Shown piece after piece: positions 32,801 through 47,800 of a stretch of 64,000 bases of DNA. Position numbers and translations under genes: made by a program. This DNA is from Sternotherus odoratus (Eukaryota; Chordata; Testudines; Kinosternidae). Within the stretch, counting starts at the first letter, position 1; each line of letters starts with the position of its first letter. The DNA is taken from contig JAVMKO010000001.1 in the NCBI GenBank assembly GCA_032164245.1, forward strand, positions 77,621,892 through 77,685,891, written 5' to 3'. Under the pieces are notes generated by a model. That model saw only the letters and a list, made by a program, of their open reading frames with translations. It was not told the DNA's origin and ran no database searches.

Positions 32801-35800
32801 TTTCTGAAAACCAATCATGGGATGGGTCCGTGACCACAGCAAGGGCTCGATTCTGCAGGGGCCTCGGTGGTCTGGCCTCAATCCAACAATGCACAAAAGC
32901 ACGTGATTAACTTTAGGCACACAGGTAGTTCCTTTGATTTCAATGGGACTATAGCCACAGGCTTGATGTCAGACATGTGCTTGTTGGATCAGGGTCAGAA
33001 TGCTCAGTAGGATTGAGGCCCAAATGAGCAAGGTCTGCGCAGGCTTACCGATGCCCTGGTTCTTCCTATGCAGGTACTCCATCAAGACCTCCAGGCAGGC
33101 AACAACAGTCTGAGACAGCAGTAGGTCTTTCTGAAAACAAAGAGAAAAGAATGAGGGCGATGATTGTTGAGAGAGGAAAATGCAAGAGACAGGAGGTGCA
33201 AAAGGTGTAGATTAGTCAAATTACATTTTTCATCGTCCTCCAGGCATGCAATGAACGTACAAAGCCAGTTCAACACTCAGTTACACCAGAAAGTCATGTG
33301 AGGCCAGAACTTGGTTCTGAAATTAGAAGACTAAGGAACAGTGTCCCAAGGGAAATGGTGAAAGCATGCTGGACGGGGCTAAGTGCTGGAAGATATACCA
33401 TATATATCAGCCCTGCACTGTCTGTGGTGGGAGAATGTGATCTAATGCTTCCTTACAGGTCAAATGTCCATCATTCTGTAAAGGATGAAGAAGGGGAGAA
33501 AATCCCTTGGGTCATGTTATTTGAGATGTTTTTCCTTAGACCAATCTGTGTTTATTTATGTCTGCAAATGTACCTGGACCAGAAGATTCTGCAGACTGAC
33601 GACAAGCGAGAGCACCTGCCACGTGGCCAGTGGATACAAGGAGGCATCGTCTTCGGACGACGATGGCTCCATCCTGCTTTGGGCTGTGGGCTGGACTATG
33701 AGCGCCAGCAGGGAGGAAGAGAAGTTCTGCCTGAGGATGGCTCGCAGGAACTGAAGGATACTGACTGCACACATAACTGCTTGTTATTATAACACAACTT
33801 TTCCCTCCCCGGCCCTCACCCCATAGATGCCATAAAACCAAAACCATTCGGCACCAAGGAACCGACCTTGCACATGAGTGCCCTGAGCAAAGCCTGACAG
33901 AGGAGAGAAGGAAAAGATGGGTGGATGTATTTTCAGGCCCCACTAAAGGGAGATTAGTCTCTGGCTAGTGTCTGCCAGCATGAATGTCACTAAACTAAAT
34001 CCCCACACATCCTACCCTGCAGCACCACCACCTTTGTTATTCCACCTCTCGCTCAGTTTCAAGCCCTGTTACTCACTCTGGTGCTTTGAAGAAATGAAAA
34101 AATATCCACCAGGGACGAACACCACCAAACTTATTTTACCTTTGCCCCAAGCACCCCAAATCTGTAGTGGACAAACATGGGTGGCATGTGAACCGTTGGC
34201 TGGGGGAAGCTAGCCCCCAGCTCTGCCCCTTTCACCTGAGGCCCCACCCTTTATGCACCCCTCCCCCACAAGAGCCCAGAGCCCCTGCCACCGCAGCCGC
34301 CAGCCCGTGCCCCAAGCTAGTGCCCTCAGGCCCACAGTGCCAGGAGGGTGGGCAGCGCGGCCCCAGTTCCTGCAGCTCCGGAGGGCAGGCAGCCTGGCTA
34401 CTACACAGGGGGAGCTGCAGAGTGGGAAGCAAGAGAAGGAGGTTTGGGGGTGGATAGTGGGCGGGCCACACCTGTCTGTTTGGGGAGGCACAGCCTCCCC
34501 CAGCCTATGATACCCACTGCCCATGTGGACAAAGATAAATGCACCAAAGGTGCCAAGCTCCAACCTGCATGTTCACCTCCAGGACATCAGTCACCCTTAT
34601 TTGTGTACTTTTTACTTTCCAATCATCTCAACTTCCCTCCCAACATTCTCCCCATCTACTTTAAACAGTCTTGGAACTAGGCAATTGCCAATTATTGTGT
34701 CCAGGCAGCAGGCGCATGACCGTAGACAGCCTCTGCATACCTAAGAGCAGCGCAGGCATCTTCCTCCTGAAGCTGATTGCATTCAGGACCTTTTCTACAT
34801 CCAGAGAGATCATCTGGTGAACCTTGGAGAATGAAAAACCAGGGGAAAGAAGAATGAAGAAAAGCCTGTCTCTGGGGTTGTAACAACAGGTTACCAGGTG
34901 GAAGACCGTCTCTTTAGATGCTTTTAATTCTCGTAGATTCCAAGGCCAGAAGGGACCATTTTGTTCATCTAGCGCCTGACCTCCTGCATAACACAGGCCA
35001 TAGAACTTCCCAAAATAATTCCTACTGCAGATTTTTTAGAAAAACAGCCAGTCTTGATTTAAAAATCACCAGTGACTCAGAATCCACCACAGCCCTTGGT
35101 AAGTGGTTCTAATGATTAATTACACTCACTATTAAAAATGTATGCCTCATTTCCAGTCTCAATTTGCCTAGCTTCAACTTCCAGTCACTAGGTCATATAA
35201 GGCCATTCCCTGATAGACTGAAGAGTCCATTATCAAAATATTTATTTCCCACAAAAGTACCTATAGACTGTAATCAGTTCTTTCCCTGCTGTCCCCTACC
35301 TTTCTTTAGATCAGGGCTTGCAAACTACAGCCTGCTGGCCAGATCCGGCCCGTGGGATTGCCACCATGCGCCCCGTGTCACTCCCAGAAGCAGTCAGCAC
35401 CCTTCTCTATGGCCCTTGGGGAAGGGGAGGCAGAGAGCTCCATGCGCCTGTGGGTACCTTACTCGAAGCTCCCATTGGCCGGGAACAGGGAACCGCGGCC
35501 AATGGGAGCTTCAGGGGAGGTATCACAGACAAGTGCAGCGCATGGACCCCTCTGCTCCCCGTCCCCTAGGGGCCACAGTGATGTGGTGCTAACCACTTCC
35601 CAGAGCGGCTTGGCGCAGGCGCAAGGACAGGTAGGAGTCGACAGGAGAACGTCAGCCGTCAACTTACCACAATGAAGACACTGCAGTAAGTAGATCTAAG
35701 TCAGGGGTGGGCAAACGTTTTGGCCCAAGGGCCACATCAGGGTTCCAAAATTGTACGAAGGGCCGGGTAGGGAAGGCTGTGCCTCCCCATATAGCCTGGT

Positions 35801-38800
35801 CCTGCCCCTCCCCCACCCCGACTGCCCCCCTCAGAACCTCCAACCCATCTAACCCTCCCTGCTCCTTGTCCCCTGACTACCCCCTCCAGAAACCCCCCCA
35901 CCCCTAACCACCCCCCCAGGACCCCATCTCCTATCTAAGCCCCCCTGTTCCTTATCCTCTGACCGCCCCTTCCCAGGACTGCCCACCCTAACTGCCTCCC
36001 CAGAACCCCACCCGCTACCTGTCCCCCCATCTCCCTTTCCCGACTGCTCTGACTTCTATCCACACACCCCCCCCCACCCCCAGACAGACCCTCGGGACTC
36101 CCACGCCCTATATAACACCCCCCATTCCCCTTCCCCTGACCACCCCCCAGAACCTCCGCCCCCACCAACTGCCCCTTTCTCCCTGTCCCTGCTGACTGCC
36201 CCCTGGGATCCCCTGCCCCTTATCTAACCCCCGGCTCTGACCCCCTTATCACACCGCTCCCATGGGCCGTGGGAGCTAGACACACTGCTCTGCAGGAGCG
36301 CGGAGCGCTGCCAAAGCCAGCCACGCCGCTGCAGTGCTGCCTGGCAGGAACTATGGGCCAGAGCACTGCCCGTGTGGTGCACTGAGGCTGTGGGGGAAGA
36401 GGGTCAGCAGGGGAGGGAGAGGGGTTGGGAGGAGCCTCCGGGGCCGGGCAGGACGGGCCCGAGTTTGCCCACCCCTGATCTAAGTACATCGACTTCAGCT
36501 ACATTATTCATATAGCTGAAGTTGCATAACTTAGATCAATTCCCCTCCCCTCAGTGTAGACCAGGCCTTGGCTAACCACTCAATAGGATTTCTAGCCCCT
36601 TGCCAGTCTGGAAGAGCAGGAGACCAGAACTAGGAATCCTCTGCACAATACAGTGCAGCAACTGCAAGGGCCAGCAGAGTCCAGGCCATTGTGAATCATT
36701 TCTGCCTGTGAACAGGGATTTTATTTTAGCATAATGACTGTTCCCTCACAGCTCGGGTTCTGACTTGACAGCAGTTCTAACCTCAGAGTTGTATCGGTGC
36801 TGATGAGTTAATAGGGAAGCAGTCAGCAGCCAAGCAGAGCAGAGAAGTGCCTCTTCGGATGAAGATAAAGCGGGTCCAGAGCGACAGGGCATCCAGGTAA
36901 GATCCAAAACCTTCTGGAGCAACTCCAACAAAGGCACACTAGAGAGCAGCACAGCCACCACTGTGCAGGAGAAAAGGGTAAAACAGGCTTCAAGAGCCTG
37001 CTGGGATGGCATAGATTAGGAATCATCATGTATGCAGCACAAGTAATTTAAACAAGCCTACAATCAAAAACCCCACAGGGGACAGCACCTCAGACCAGTG
37101 GTTAGTCTAGTCTGGCATTCCACCTTCTGCCACACAGAGGTGACCCCTCATACAGCTAATAAAATAAATAGCATTAAAGTAATCTAGTACGGTGGGCATC
37201 TTGATCTTCCTCTCCCTGCTATTATTATTTAATTTGGGGTAGAGCCTGGAAGCCCCGGTCAGGCATCAGGGCCCCATTGTGCTAGCTAGCTGTTGTACGA
37301 ACAAGTAAAACAAAGCTAGTCCCCTGCAGCACAGTGGCCAATGCCTGAACTCTGAGGCAAAAACCAAAAACCACACCCCAACCCCATAATGCACCTGGCC
37401 TACTGCATAATGCTGTAGTGTAAATGGAAGAAAAAAACTCTTTCTTGACTTCTCCATGGAGGTTATCAGCTATCACTGATTGCCCTTTTTACCTTAGTTA
37501 GAACCACCATGAGACTAATTCACTGAAATCATCCAACCCCACATCATTTGACACAATCCCCCTTCACCTCTCTGTTGACTACATGTTGTTGTCTGGTGAA
37601 GGCTCCAGTATAGGAAGTTCAAGGAAGGCTGCAGCAGTTCAACATCTTCTGGTCTGCATTTCCCACAGAGGTTACTGACTACAAGACAGGACAATATATA
37701 TCAGTACACAGCACCCTCAAAAATATCTGCTATAGAGACAATTCTGAGCAGCTCACGACAACAAAGATGTCATTTAACGGGAGAGAATTCAGATAAGAGC
37801 AACAAAATGATGGACGGGCTGGAGGGATTGAGGAAAATTAACAAAACGAACAGAATAATTTGGCTAAATGAAGAGTACAAATTAATGCAGTACCCCAGGT
37901 GTGCGTGGTGCATAGCACATACAGACGGACAGGTTCCTACAACAGAGATTATGTTCTAAACTAGACAAAGTGCAGCAAAGGATGTCAACAGCAAAACAAA
38001 GGGTTGGGGCAAAGAGCATGGGAGGATGAGGGGCCCAATACTGATGGATCGGGAGATAAACTGATTGTTACATGTGTATATTGTTTGTTCCTAATATCAA
38101 CCATTTGGGGATGGTGTCTAGCAAGAAGACCTGGGAGGAGGTCTGGGACTGAAAGGCTAAGCATAGAACTGCCGTATCAGACCAGCACTATGATCCGTCC
38201 ACTCATGTATTCTATCTCAGAGAAAGGCCAGCACCAGATACTTCAGAGAAAAGTGCAAGAATTTGTGTTGCTCCAACCCCAGTGTGCTAGGTTAGTACAA
38301 ACAACAAAAAGTCAGTCCCCCTTCTCGGAAGAGCTGACAGTCTAAAAGGAGATGCTTCTTCCTAACCCTCACTTTTTTAACCAGTTAACTAGTCCATTAA
38401 TTAGTTAACTAGTTAGTTAGCTGCTACCTGAGAATGTGTGGAACAGTCATAAGGAAAGTAGTGGAAGCACCAAAATGTGGATCTTTCAATGGAATAGCGC
38501 CCCTTGAACTCCTTGAACAGCACTCCTTGAACAGCACTATTCCATTGAAAGGATAGCACCCAAAGAACACTGTAGAGACTATCCCTGCATTGGCCATGGT
38601 GCGAAATAGGAGAGGAGGGAGCAGATGATCTAGTAATCTCTTTTCCATCTCTAATGTCTATGATCACTGAGCAGCTTGCATGACACGTCTATCTGCTGTC
38701 CCCACATGCACAGACAGGTGAAAGGGTATGTTCCGGCAGCCCAAAGCACATCTTTGGGGCCTGCCATGAAAAGGCCCATCTGATTTCATTCTCCTACATG

Positions 38801-41800
38801 CAGTTTCCCCTTCTATGCCTTGTTCTGCAGAGGGAGAACTGGAATCAACTGAGAAAGGAGGAGGGAGATTTTCTGTTCCTGAGGTGTGGAGACAGATACA
38901 GAAGTACACTGTTGGGTTTCCAAAGAGAAAGAGAGATGTGACATAACTACATAGGCAAAAAGGAGCATCAGAGGTTCAAAATCTGGTCTGAAGGAGTCTG
39001 GAGTAATTTCCAGCTGCCTAAAGCCCTGGCTATTGTATTTCCCTCCAGCTACATATGAGAGCAAAACACCCAGCCTCATTCTGTGGCTGCTGGAGGCTAG
39101 AAGTATCATCCACTGCTCTGGGGAAACCCAGTTCAAACCTCATTCCCAGGACTATGAGTAAGGCAGATCCCATCTGCTCAGCTACTGGTGCGGGACGGGC
39201 AATGCATTGCACAACAGTGACCCACTCCAGCCACCTAAGGGGCACCAATGATGGACTCCATTTTCATCCAGTCCAGTCCCACCCAAAAGGAAAAAACTGT
39301 GGCCTTGATGTGAGGTCTCAGGCAACAAAGATGCTTTAAAGGCAGGAAGCAGGAAACACTCTCACAGCCTGATCCTAATTTATAATACATAAATAAGACA
39401 AGGAAGACTTGTAGCACCTTAAAGACTAACCAGTTTATTTCAGCATAAGCTTTCGTGGGCTATAGCCCACTTCATCGGATGCATGGAATGGAACAGAAGT
39501 AAGATGTATTTATATACACAGAAAGTAAAAAAAAGTTGTAAATTACCATACCAATTCTAAGAGACTGTTGAATTTGGATAGGCCATTATCAGCAGGAGAA
39601 AAAAATACTTTATTTATAATACAGTATAATAATAACAGTATAATACAGTATTTATAATACAGACTCTTTACACCACTCTGGCAGTGGAAAGGGCCCTTTA
39701 AGTGACTGTAAATGAGATGTAATTTACCGCCAGGGCAGTGTAACGGCACCTGAGCTCCAATAAGAACCAGGCCCATGGTCTCAGTACATAACCACTGGGT
39801 TTGAGCACCCTGGGGAATGGAGAATCACATCCTGACAGGAAAAAAATGGATGCAGAGGCTCACCATGGTGAAGCAGCTTGAAGTCTGTGCTGTCCAGATC
39901 TCTCTCAGCCCCATTCCTCAGCTGCACCAGGAAGAGAAGATTCAGCAACAAAGGCAGGTTCTTGCTAGCTAAGAAAGGATATGAAGAGTTGGTCAATGCA
40001 CTCCATCCTCCTGCTATCTGATAGGTACTGCACATTTTGGAGCTGGGGGGGGCGTGTTGTAAACTGACTGCCACAATCTCTGCCCTCCCAACCCTCACAA
40101 TCTCTGCCCTCCCATTCCAGATCAAGGCGGAGCTTCCTTCCCTTCAACAGCTGGATCCCACCAACACTGTTCTAGATTAGCTAGAGAAGAGCAAAAATAA
40201 TGGGATATGGGGTAATACTTCCTCTTGTAGGAGGCCAGAGCCTCTTCAGCACAGAACTTAAGTTTCACTTTCTTAGTGAGCCATTTAAGGGACTTTCTCA
40301 CCTACATTTTTACAAAAGGTCCAAAACCCTCTGGGAAGCTGGGAAGCAATTCTTTCCATTATGATGCTTCCAAACTTTTATCCATCTTAGGTAATTATGT
40401 GGCACCCCACACTCTAATGTATTTATCCTCACAACACCCCTGGGATGTAAGGGAGAGTTAGTATCCCCATTTTACAGGTGGGAAACTGAGGCACATAGTG
40501 ACTGAACAACTTGGACAGGGTCACAAAGGATGGCTGGGGGCAGAGCAGGGGAATGAAGCTATGTCTCCAGAGCTTCAGGCCTCAGTCTTAACCACAAAGC
40601 CATCCTCTTCCCCTTCCTCCACCTGAGCTTCTCTCTGCTGAGCAGCACACAGGTAAATACTTACATATGTGTGTGTGTTTGCATTTGGATTCTGGAATAA
40701 AAGTGCACCCCCACGGGGAGCTATATCAGTGTATCTATAGTGGTACAGTACTGCCAGTAAATTTCCCCACATAGACAAGCTCTGTCATCAGAGCCTGGTC
40801 TATGTTTAAATCTTATGTCAGCAAAGCTATAGCAATTATAGGTGTAATATTTTTTTTTACTAACATAGCTATGCCCCTACAAGTCCTAATGTAGAAGCTT
40901 TGTATTTAAAGGAACTGGTATAACCCATATCTCTACTAGCAGGGTGCCCTAGGTAGACAAGGCCTAGATTAGAACCAGTAACTCAGAAACCAAAGGCTTT
41001 GTATACCTGTAGCTAGCCACTTGAGCCATCCATACCTTTCACAAAGTTCAGCATGTGAGTCCCTAATTACACATGGGATTCACCTCGTAAAGTGGTGGAG
41101 CTGCTCTCCACTAGCAGCTGCTGCAGGATCTGGAGAAACTGACTCCGAAGGAGGTCACAGACAACAACATCCTCGTTTCTTTTCAGGAACATCCTCAAGG
41201 TCATCAAAACCTTCTGAGCCACTTCTGTGCTGCTCAAGCAGACCAGGTCCTGAGAGGGAAGAAGTTCAGACATTACCTTTCTGTCCTCATTTAGCAGAAG
41301 TCATTACTGTTCACTATCCTTATGTTACATTGGTTCCTTGGGAGACACCCAATGACATGGATGGCCAAACCAAATATGGCCATTAAGCAGAGTGTATTCT
41401 ATAACATAGGTAGCTCTCCTCTTTGATAGCCAAACACCTTCTTTAAGTGGGCTGTTAGGATTAAAATATTAATATTTTGTCTATCAAGTGCATGGGCATA
41501 GGAAGTAATACAAGTTGAAGGCCAAGAATTTTAAAAGCAAGTGCCTGAAGTTAGGCACCCAGATCAGTGGCCTGAGTTTCAAGTGTGCTGAGCAGCCCAC
41601 CACTCTCATGGGGAACTGCTACTTTGAAAAATAAGGTACAAGCCCCAGTGGCCTAATGGCTAAAGCATTGGCTTCCTAAAGCAGAGACTATGGGTTCAAA
41701 TCCCATCTGGGATGAAAAACTGCATATTGCAAGAACACCTTGGTCTTAATCTAACCAAAAGAAAGGCAGCTCTAAAAGAGAATTTATCTGTCTGGAGATA

Positions 41801-44800
41801 AAGACTCTGAGAATGAGCAACTGTGTGGAAAGAAGAGGTTCAACTGCCTGTTAGGTGTTAGTTAGGTTGGTCTGGAAAACCTTTAGGGGGAGGAGGGATA
41901 GATTGCTCAGTGGCTTGTGCATTGGCCTGCTAAACCCAGGGTTGAGTTCAATCCTTGAGGGGGCCATTTAGGAATATGGGGCAAAAATGGGATTGGTCCT
42001 GCTTTGAACAGGAGGTTGGACTAGATGATCTCCTGAGGTCCCTTCCAACTCTGAGATTCTATGAAAGAATAGCATAACTGAAGTCAGCATATCTTGGGGT
42101 GACTTGCCTGGCCATCCACACAGCAGCAAGTCGACTGCTGTTGCTCCCCTGTCGACTTTGCTTCTGCCTCTTCTGGAGGTGGAGTTCCAGAGTTGATGGG
42201 GAGAGTGCTTGGGGATCAATTTATCACATCTACACTTGATGTTATAAATCAGTCCCCAATAGATCGTTCACTGCCCGCCAATCCAGTGGGCAGTGTAGAT
42301 GTACCCTTATGGTAGGTGCCTAAATATGGATGTATGAGCCTAACTTTAGGTACTTGTTTTTAAAGTTCTTGACCTAAAAGCCTAGCACATATAGAAGAAA
42401 CATAATGGATAAAAATGATCAACTGTGTGATACATAAACCAAATATTCCTAGAATCTTAGAAATTAGAAATGAAAAAGACATGTACAGCCCATCACCAGG
42501 CCCCCACAGGCCTTCCTGGAGTCTCATAGCTAAATTCCCACTAGCTCTGGCCAAGATCCAGCACAGCACTTAAGCACATGCTTTACTTGAAGCATGTGCT
42601 TCACTGTTTGTACTTAAAGTTAAGCTTATGTTTAAGTGCTTTGGTGAATTGGGACTATAAAAATTGCGGCAGAAAATACTGAGACTATTAGAATGCCGTC
42701 CTATAAATCAGCAATATACCCTCACCCGGAATAATGGATTGAGCTCCGGCTGCGACATCTCAAAAAAATATAGCCGAAACAGAAAGGATTCAGAGAGATG
42801 CCACAAAAATACTTTGAAGGATAGAGAGATTCCATATGAAGAGAGACTGAAAAGATGGGGACTGTACAGAGAGGAGTATGAGGAGACACAATAGAAGCCT
42901 AAAAGTAATAAATGCATCAGAGAAGGTAAACTGAGCACTCCTATCTACCCTGGTTTGTAATACAAGAACAAAGGGAGATTCAGTGAAACAGAAAGACAAC
43001 ACATTTAAGAGCAATAAAAGGAAATCCTTCACGCAAGTATGTGTAATTGCCCTGTAGAACTCACTTCAACAAGATATAAACATTTGAATTCTATTCAGCA
43101 AGGATTAGATGTTTATATGGATAATGAGAACATCAGCAGTTACATTTGCAGGATAAAATACTTCCAAGAGATAGAAACCCTTAGGGCTTGTCTTCACTAG
43201 GCTGGTCCAGGATCGATCTTCTGGCGATCGATTTATCGCGTCTTATCGATCACCCGTGGCTCCCCCGACTCCGGAACTCCAGCTTGCCAGGAGGCACAAG
43301 CTGGAGTCGACGGGGGAGCGCGCCACCGCCTGCCGCCGCCGTGGGGACGGGCGGTAAGTCAGCGGCAGATACGCAAACTTCAGTGAATCAAACGTGATTC
43401 ACATAGCTGAAGTTGCGTATCTGCCGTCAATCCCCCCTCCCCGCCCCAGTGAGGACAAGGCCCTAGGCTTACACACAGGAGTTGACCACTTATTTTCCAG
43501 GGTTAGGAAGATACTTCCCTTATGAGCAAGTTTCTCCATAATAGTCCATTATGGGGTTTCTTGCATCTTCCTGTGAGGTACAGGATACTGATCACCACAA
43601 GAAATAGACCAATGGTCTGACCTAAAAACTCCTTTGTTCTTAACGCAATACAACACCACTCCTATGAACTACTGCTTATATTTAGTCTTCAATTCACTAC
43701 AGGGTGGCCTTCATCTGTGCAGGTCAGGAATAAAATCTAAAGTTGGCAGAATGTCTTCACTGAATATGTTAAAAAAATTCTTTTTTTACTCAGGAATTAA
43801 TGATCCCAAATGAAGCCATGCACCATCTGTCCTATCTAATCCAGAGTTTCAATAAGAACAGCTAAGCAAATAAAACATTTTGAGAAAGATATTCATTTTT
43901 GAGCTTCCTGTGATAAGTCTTTCCATTTTACAAGAGTTTTAAGTTGCCCTAACAAGTGGTGGTTAGTTTTCTCATAAGCTTGGTTTATATCTGATGGAAT
44001 ATTTATGTCAAGACACTGGACAGTTTTATTAGCCCATCTAAATTCAAACTGATCATGCTGTACCCCTGCAGAGAGGTGAATTGCCAATATCTGTGATTTA
44101 CGGGAGTTTACTTTAAAACCTGAAACACAGCTAAATTACTTTCTTTCTGTAGGAGTGCATGGAAAAGAGAAAATGGAAAAATGGGAACATAATATCATTT
44201 GCAAATGATGCAATTTGTTTCTCTTTTACCTGTTTATACCAGTAATATTTAACTTGATTTTAGTTTGCTGAGTGAAGGGTTTCAAAATTATTGTGAAAGA
44301 TAATGGGATAGATATGTCATACTTGGGCATCCCTCCTTTTAATTCACATTGATTTGTCAGCTCATCATTCACTCTCACTAAAGCTCTGGAAATATTAAGT
44401 GCCTGAATACGGTTTATTATTCTGAAACCTAGTCCCAACTGGTGAAGGATTTCTCTAAGAAATGGTGATTCTGTCTGTTGGCCTTTTCATTAACTGGAGA
44501 CAAAAAAAATATTTTGCAACCTCTTCGACCAGGCCAGATGTACCACCTCAAGTCCTGTGTACGTTGTGTTGTGTGTGCCTACTCATAATAAAACCTATCT
44601 CGTTTCTTAATTATTTGGGGAGGTTGTTTATACAAGAGCATGCTATTATTTTATCTAAAAACTTAGTTTTAGTTGTGAAATAGGTTACTATTCTGAAAAA
44701 TACGTAGTATCCTTATCAGGTTTGGGAACAAATAGCAGCACAGTTGTTATGCTTCCCTTACAGATTCAGGTGATTCGGATTTGCCTGAAGAGATGTTAAA

Positions 44801-47800
44801 TATATTTGCTATGTGAAAAGCTAACTTATCTTAGTCTTATCAAAGAACTCTCCTGTACAGCCACCAAGACCTTGATCCTTTCATAATGACATTGCATCAC
44901 TGACTTCAATGGAACTACACTGATTTACATCAGCTGAGGATCTGGCTCATTATTCCAACTGCTGGGAGGACCTGGCCTTGTTGATCCCAAAGACTTTTGA
45001 TTTCAGTTTTGTAAGCACAACACATGGTTCTATCTACAGTCCTGGGAATCCTGGGAGTAGCACAAACACCTCCCAGTTAATAAATACACTCCTTCAGTTC
45101 TAGATGCCTTTTTACATGCCTTTTTTAAAGCTCTTTATTCCTCCCTTACTTTTCTATCCATGAAGAGCCTATCACAGTCCCCAAGTTAACACAGCAGCTT
45201 CTTGCAAAGCGACCACAGAAGAGATTAACCAGCTGTGTGCGAGGAGCTCACAGTACATGTGAATTTTTTTGTACCATGTATAAACAAGTGCCAGGTATGC
45301 TGCACCTTTGTGATGGACTTCACTACCTATCTGGGTCGCTGAAGGCCCTCCAGGCAGGTTGGGTGGGTTGCCCAGGTACAGCCAAAAGCCCACAATTCCA
45401 TTTCCCATGTTAGGTATGCATGTCTGGTTTGTGACCAGAGCTTAATTTGTGCCGGGGCTCAGCCATGGCCCCTCTCCTGTCAGTGGCAGGTTGTGACATT
45501 TATAGTAAAGCGTGTAATTCTACACTTGCATGCAAGACATAGCCTTGCAAGTACAGTGTGTGCAGAGGGCACTTTGTGCAGTGGATACCACGTTGTTCTG
45601 CAAAATGGCCTTCTCCATGCAGCATGACCTTGCCCAAGTGGTGCCATTTTGTTCTAGGAACAGTATGATTGTTATTGCTTGAGCCCCAGTACTTCTTTCT
45701 TTACAAATCAGACACTGTCTGTAACTGCATATGCACATGCGAGACTTCTCACTTAGGCCCCGATTCAAGAAAGAACTTATCCATGTGCTTAAGTGCTCTC
45801 CTGAATTGGGGCCACAGATCGCAAACTGTCCTTGTGTAAGTAACATACCAGCAAAATGAGTAAAACACTGGAATTGCCCTTCAGGATGTGAAACAAAGTG
45901 GTAATGCTGTTTGGATAATCAGACAAGCCAGAGGAGAACCCAGAGACAGCATCTTCAGTCTCAATCTGACTGCAGTCTTCCCAGGAAAACCAGAGCTGGA
46001 GGATCCGGTGACCAAATCTGCCCATAAGCTCAGAGTAACGCAGGAAAAATTTAAGCAGAAGAGGATGATGAATGTAGACCACGCTCAGATCTGATGTATT
46101 CTCCAGGACCCTCCTTATGGCACACAGTGGACTCTGACGAGATGGAGAGAGAGAGAGAGAGATAACCATTAGACGAAGCTGATGTGATGAGACTCCATTG
46201 TGAGAAGTGCAATTATGTGCCCTATTTATGCAGCTTATCAACCAACTAAATACAGTCCTCGTGAAAGCCATTGAAACATAAAGTCTAAAATAACTCTTGT
46301 AAGCTCTGTTCAGTGCTCTAAACCAGCAGAAAGCCGTATGGAAACGTTAGAAAGCCTGCTGCAGAGGCTGTTGATGCTCTCAGGAGACTGAAGCTTTGGC
46401 ATTTATAACAACATTCACGTGCACTCCCTGGACTACCCACCATGCAAACACCTTCCCACATGTACACAACTTGATTCAATACACTCTGTATCCCAAAGTG
46501 TTTGTCACAGTTAAATAACCTGAGAGTCTACATGGTGTGACCTCCCCCAGTCTATTCACTGATCATCACACACTTTTGGAGGGTTGAGGGGAGAAGGTAA
46601 AAACTTAAAGAAGCGCTGGGGGGGGGGGGGTGAGGAAATCAGCTTTTACCAAGTCCAAGGTTTCGCCTTTGTCTTGACAGACTGCCAGGAGGTAAAGAAC
46701 GGCTCTGAAGACATAAGGAGGGGGACAGTCCCCCTGGTCCTGCACTGACAGAAGGAAATTTCTTAGGGCTGAGAATAATGCTGCCTCTGGAGCAAACCTG
46801 CAAATGAGGATGAAGAGGGGGAACAGTCATAATGACAAGCTGCACACTCTGGTATCTGTGTACAGGGCTGCCCCCTCCTCAACAACACTGCTTGGCTCAC
46901 CTGTCTTCCAGGGCGTAGGCACAGTGCAAGAGGAGCAGGAGGCAATATTGGTGGCTACGAAGGGCTTCATTTACACAGGAGGGATCTGGGGTTTCTGACA
47001 GGAGGGCAAGGCTTTCAGGCACACTGCAATTTAACTGGGGCAGACTCCTCTGCAGGAGCTCAGACACCTCTCGCTCTAGAAACAAAACCAGCATGAGAAG
47101 GGCAGGAAGGACTCAGGAATACCAGAGCAAAGGCAGAGAGGTCTGGAGTGAGGGGCATACAGTTCCCCACCCCAAAGTCAGGACTATAAAATCAGGGAGG
47201 GATCTGGCTGAGAAATACCAAAGTCCTTCGTTTAGCTCCAGAGCAGATACAGTGCAAACAACAGCAAAGCATGACTCTCTGATGCAGCTCTGCTTTATAT
47301 GCCTCAACCCAACCTAGTGAGACCACGCCTAACAATGAGAAGGGAGTTCTGCTTTCACGGCCCATTCAGTCCGTGGCTCTCCGCTGAGGCCATCAGCAGA
47401 GATACTAATTAGCGCCAACTGTGAGAGTGTTTTTGTTGGTATAGAAACCTGCGCCCACCAGAACTGGAGGGAGAGACCAACACACTCATTTCACGTAGGG
47501 CTTGAAATTATGGATGCAACTAAACTGGAGAAAAGCCCTCTTATTCCAGGAGAATGGGGTCCCCTCTGAGAGTTTTCTCAGTATAACTATCACAGTCTAT
47601 CTAATACCCTGGTACTGACATGGCTACAACTACATGCACATCATAGTATCATTATACCAGCAGTGTTAGACCAGGAAATTTCCCATGCAGCCAGGGATGG
47701 ATTTTTAAATGGCTCAAGGCTTGGTTTTGAGTATGGAGTAAATATGTTTAGAAAAGCCTCCTTCGCCTCCCTGGCAGACAAGCTAAACCCGCTGAAAAAC

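Noticed and set aside
34210..34680. Overlapping frames of 79-117 codons on both strands
   Set aside because: They lie in the GC-rich interior of a hAT-type MITE with an exact target duplication, or run past its end, and have no protein features.
35164..35675. 142- and 107-codon plus-strand frames
   Set aside because: They cross the CR1 tail and a hAT fragment and are not supported by splice sites or similarity.
36823..37029. Alternative 68-codon minus-strand frame over MEI1 exon w18
   Set aside because: It is the +1 shadow of the exon. The phase with exons w17 and w19 and the MEI1-like residues fix the other frame.
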